From: Cyanothece sp. UBA12306
GTDB lineage: Bacteria > Cyanobacteriota > Cyanobacteriia > Cyanobacteriales > Microcystaceae
Assembly: GCA_003448685.1 (NCBI GenBank)
Contig: DLXW01000318.1
Location: 520-8,959 of the forward strand
Length of the DNA stretch: 8,440 bases
Direction: 5' to 3'
The notes beneath the pieces are model-generated. The model saw nothing but the letters and a program-made list of their open reading frames with translations. It was not told the origin of the DNA and made no database searches. Below are positions 6,605 through 8,440 of the stretch, piece after piece. The position numbers and the translations under genes are program-made. The stretch's first letter is position 1. Every line of letters begins with the position of its first letter.

Positions 6605-7042
6605 ATGAATCAGGAACCTAATGCAGTAAGTTTATCGTTATATGAAACCGACTATACTTTATGGCTAGAAAGGCAAGCAATAGCGCTTAAAAAACGTGAT
6701 TTTAAAGCTTTAGACTGGGATAATTTATTAGAGGAAATAGAGTATTTGGGTAACGAACAAATCCACGCAGTTAATAATCTTTTTAAAAAAATTATTATTC
6801 ATCGTTTAAAACTTGATTACTCTTCAGAAACTTATTCTAGACACCATTGGAAGTGTAAAATTAATGCCTTTATTGATAATATAGAAGATAGATTGACTAA
6901 TTCTCTCAGAAATAAAATTGACCTTCAAAAGCTGTATAAAAGAGCTAGACGTATGGTTTTAGAAAAATACAATTTTGATTTACCACAAGATTGTCCTTAC
7001 TCTCTTGATCAATTAATTACTTATCTGGATGTAAATAATTGA
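6605..7042 (+). CDS. DUF29 domain-containing protein
   Basis: This 145-residue protein is the second DUF29 (PF01724) member of the window. It shows LYETDYTLWLE at residues 12-22, DWDNLLEEIEYLG at 37-49, HRLKLDY at 66-72, a Tyr/Ala-Arg segment (YKRARR) at 111-116 and the family's C-terminal Cys-Pro-Tyr (130-132), which the copy at 369 lacks. It has no membrane segment. The ATG is well supported by GGAG 8 nt upstream, one of the few clear Shine-Dalgarno sites here. It differs strongly from the copy at 369 outside the motifs, so the two are old paralogues, not a recent duplication. It follows the 98-aa gene by 52 bp. The molecular role of DUF29 is not established. Confidence 0.85.
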   Translation: MNQEPNAVSLSLYETDYTLWLERQAIALKKRDFKALDWDNLLEEIEYLGNEQIHAVNNLFKKIIIHRLKLDYSSETYSRHHWKCKINAFIDNIEDRLTNSLRNKIDLQKLYKRARRMVLEKYNFDLPQDCPYSLDQLITYLDVNN

Positions 7043-7045
7043 CAA

Positions 7046-7076
7046 TTGCTTAAATAAGTTTGAAGAATAGTATAGT
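7046..7076 (+). promoter_or_regulatory. weak candidate promoter for the NHL gene
   Basis: A -35-like TTGCTT (7046-7051) and a -10-like TATAGT (7071-7076) are spaced by 19 bp, longer than ideal, and end 34 bp before the GTG start. A better -35 match, TTGACA (7039-7044), overlaps the DUF29 stop codon but is 26 bp from the -10. Read-through from the DUF29 gene is an alternative. Confidence 0.2.
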
Positions 7077-7110
7077 TTATTAAGTATCAAAGCAAAATTA
7101 ACTTAGTATT

Positions 7111-8304
7111 GTGAAAGAATCCCTAAAAATTAATCTAACTCCTACCCCCGCAACTCATACCGATGAGTTATTCTCTCAATTTCTCCAACCTGAAGGTGCA
7201 GCAATCATCCTCGGGGAACAATCATCTGATAACCTAGTAATGCCCCTAGAACCCGATGCAACTACCATGTTTGGACCGAGAGGGGCTTGTTTAGTCTCCG
7301 AAACTGGGCCATTATGGGTATCAGACACGGGACACCATCGCTTATTGGGGTGGAAAAATCGACCCGAAACCGACGGACAACCGGCCGACTGGGTTATCGG
7401 ACAACCGGACTTTCATCACGAAGGCCAAAATGCCAAAGGAACCCCCGCAGCGAATACCGTTAGTGTTCCTACGGGAATTTGTGCCTGTGGGGAAGGGTTA
7501 GCAGTAGCCGACGCTTGGAATCATCGGGTCTTAATTTGGCGGGAATTACCCCAAGATAGTAACGTTCCGGCGGATCTTGTCTTAGGTCAAGAGAATTTTA
7601 GTCAAAATCAACTTAATCGAGGAGAAATAGCAACTGCGGCCGATATAATGCACTGGCCCTATGGGGTATTTTATCATCAGGGGCGGTTATTTGTAGCAGA
7701 TACGGGGAATAGAAGGGTTTTGGTCTGGAATCAAATGCCAGAAGTTAACGGACAACCCGCAGATTTCGTTTTAGGACAGTCTCAGATGAATTTACGGGAC
7801 GAAAATGGAGGAGGAAACCCGACAGCATCAAGTATGCGTTGGCCTCATTCCTTGGCTATTTGGCAAGATAACCTAGTAATAGCAGATGCAGGTAATAACC
7901 GTTTAATGATTTGGGACGGAATACCAACGGAAAATAATCTACCTTGCAATCTAGTTTTGGGTCAAAGAAATTTCCAAGATGCAGAACTTAATCAAGGGGT
8001 TTATTGGCCTTCTTCTGGTAGTCTGAGTATGCCTTATGGGGTAGCAGTGGGTGATCGGTGGTTAATTACCGCAGATACGGCTAATTCTCGATTATTAGGC
8101 TGGAATGGAACGGTTGAAATGGGAATTTGTGCATCAGGTTTAATTGGTCAACCCCATTTTCGTAGCAAAGGTGAAAATGGTTCCTATGGCGCTGCTGAAC
8201 GCAATAGTTTAAGCTGGCCCTATGGGATTTCAATTTGTGGTAATACGGCAATTATTGCTGACTCTGGTAATAATCGGGTTTTGCTGTGGAAGATTAGCCA
8301 TTAA
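7111..8304 (+). CDS. NHL-repeat-like six-bladed beta-propeller protein
   Basis: This 397-residue protein is built from six repeats of the NHL type. Each has the form (W/V/M)P-G-x(8)-L-x-(V/I)AD-x-NxR-(V/L)LxW, at about 56-82, 119-144, 182-207, 244-269, 307-332 and 369-394. The spacing is a regular 62-63 residues. The loops between blades carry a second conserved strand of the form PAD(L/F)VLGQ-x-F. The last blade lacks its own such strand, and the N-terminus (IILGEQSSDN, 32-41) looks like the missing piece, as expected for velcro closure of a propeller. No signal peptide or catalytic domain is visible, so a cytoplasmic binding role is the safest inference. The start is GTG at 7111 without a clear Shine-Dalgarno; no nearer in-frame ATG precedes the first repeat strand. 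Base composition is visibly more GC-rich than the neighbouring DUF29 genes. Confidence 0.85.
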   Translation: MKESLKINLTPTPATHTDELFSQFLQPEGAAIILGEQSSDNLVMPLEPDATTMFGPRGACLVSETGPLWVSDTGHHRLLGWKNRPETDGQPADWVIGQPDFHHEGQNAKGTPAANTVSVPTGICACGEGLAVADAWNHRVLIWRELPQDSNVPADLVLGQENFSQNQLNRGEIATAADIMHWPYGVFYHQGRLFVADTGNRRVLVWNQMPEVNGQPADFVLGQSQMNLRDENGGGNPTASSMRWPHSLAIWQDNLVIADAGNNRLMIWDGIPTENNLPCNLVLGQRNFQDAELNQGVYWPSSGSLSMPYGVAVGDRWLITADTANSRLLGWNGTVEMGICASGLIGQPHFRSKGENGSYGAAERNSLSWPYGISICGNTAIIADSGNNRVLLWKISH

Positions 8305-8335
8305 ATATCGGTGATTAATGCCTAATAGCAGTTTT
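8293..8335 (+). terminator. candidate terminator hairpin overlapping the NHL stop codon
   Basis: ATTAGCCATTAA (8293-8304) and TTAATGCCTAAT (8315-8326) are reverse complements with a single C-C mismatch, separated by a 10-nt loop. The left arm includes the last codons and the TAA stop. A short T-run (8332-8335) follows 5 nt after the stem, so the tail is weak. Confidence 0.35.
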
Positions 8336-8360
8336 CAATTGGGTGTATCAATAATTTGCT

Positions 8361-8388
8361 GTTGAGTGAGTGTGGGAGGTGTGGGGAG
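8361..8388 (+). repeat. G-rich imperfect short repeat
   Basis: The plus strand reads as imperfect repeats of GTGAGTG, TGTGGGAG and GTGTGGGGAG with no C at all. Such G/T/A-biased intergenic tracts resemble the short tandem repeats found in cyanobacterial genomes; the specific family cannot be named from this window. Confidence 0.4.
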
Positions 8389-8394
8389 TTTAAC

Positions 8395-8429
8395 GAAGTC
8401 TCCAAGTCAGAAGTCTCCAAGTCAGAAGT
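8395..8429 (+). repeat. 15-bp direct tandem repeat at the right edge
   Basis: GAAGTCTCCAAGTCA occurs twice exactly (8395-8409, 8410-8424), followed by the first five bases of a third unit. It lies in non-coding DNA about 90 bp after the NHL gene. The array may continue beyond the visible pattern or belong to a dispersed intergenic repeat. Confidence 0.85.
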
Positions 8430-8440
8430 TGTTTTTGAAA

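Overview
The window looks like chromosomal DNA of an AT-rich cyanobacterium, probably a unicellular Cyanothece/Crocosphaera-type organism; the genus is an inference. The evidence is three copies of the HIP1 core GCGATCGC (one a full GGCGATCGCC), two DUF29 proteins, a J-domain/pentapeptide-repeat fusion, and the scarcity of clear Shine-Dalgarno sites. I see no tRNA, rRNA, CRISPR array or complete mobile element.

Layout. The left edge (1-368) holds the tail of an unrecognised gene, a possible gene remnant on the minus strand, and the promoter region of a DUF29 gene (369-833). A plus-strand pair follows: a TauE/SafE-type membrane exporter (957-1961) and, 21 bp later, a hot-dog acyl-CoA thioesterase related to enediyne thioesterases (1983-2408). 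The thioesterase converges on tyrS (2405-3628, minus), and the two stop codons interlock in a 4-bp overlap. Upstream of tyrS on the same strand lies a polytopic GT-C-like membrane protein (3707-5116). The tyrS promoter region carries a nearly perfect 20-bp palindrome just after a TATAAT box. A divergent intergenic region of about 0.3 kb separates this minus-strand pair from a J-domain/pentapeptide-repeat protein (5420-6184, plus). Then come a small unrecognised gene (6256-6552), a second DUF29 gene (6605-7042) and a six-bladed NHL-type propeller protein (7111-8304). The right edge carries a hairpin overlapping the NHL stop codon, a G-rich tract and a 15-bp tandem repeat.

How the genes fit together. 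Only tyrS is a core housekeeping gene with a firm function. The rest is a loose group of cyanobacterial accessory genes: membrane transport, a putative lipid-linked sugar transferase, a thioesterase, and probable protein-protein interaction scaffolds (pentapeptide helix, NHL propeller, J-domain). The sequence does not show one shared pathway. No defence island or biosynthetic cluster can be supported. The most unusual points are the thioesterase without the usual acidic nucleophile and without a visible polyketide synthase, the palindrome at the tyrS start site, and the J-domain/pentapeptide fusion.
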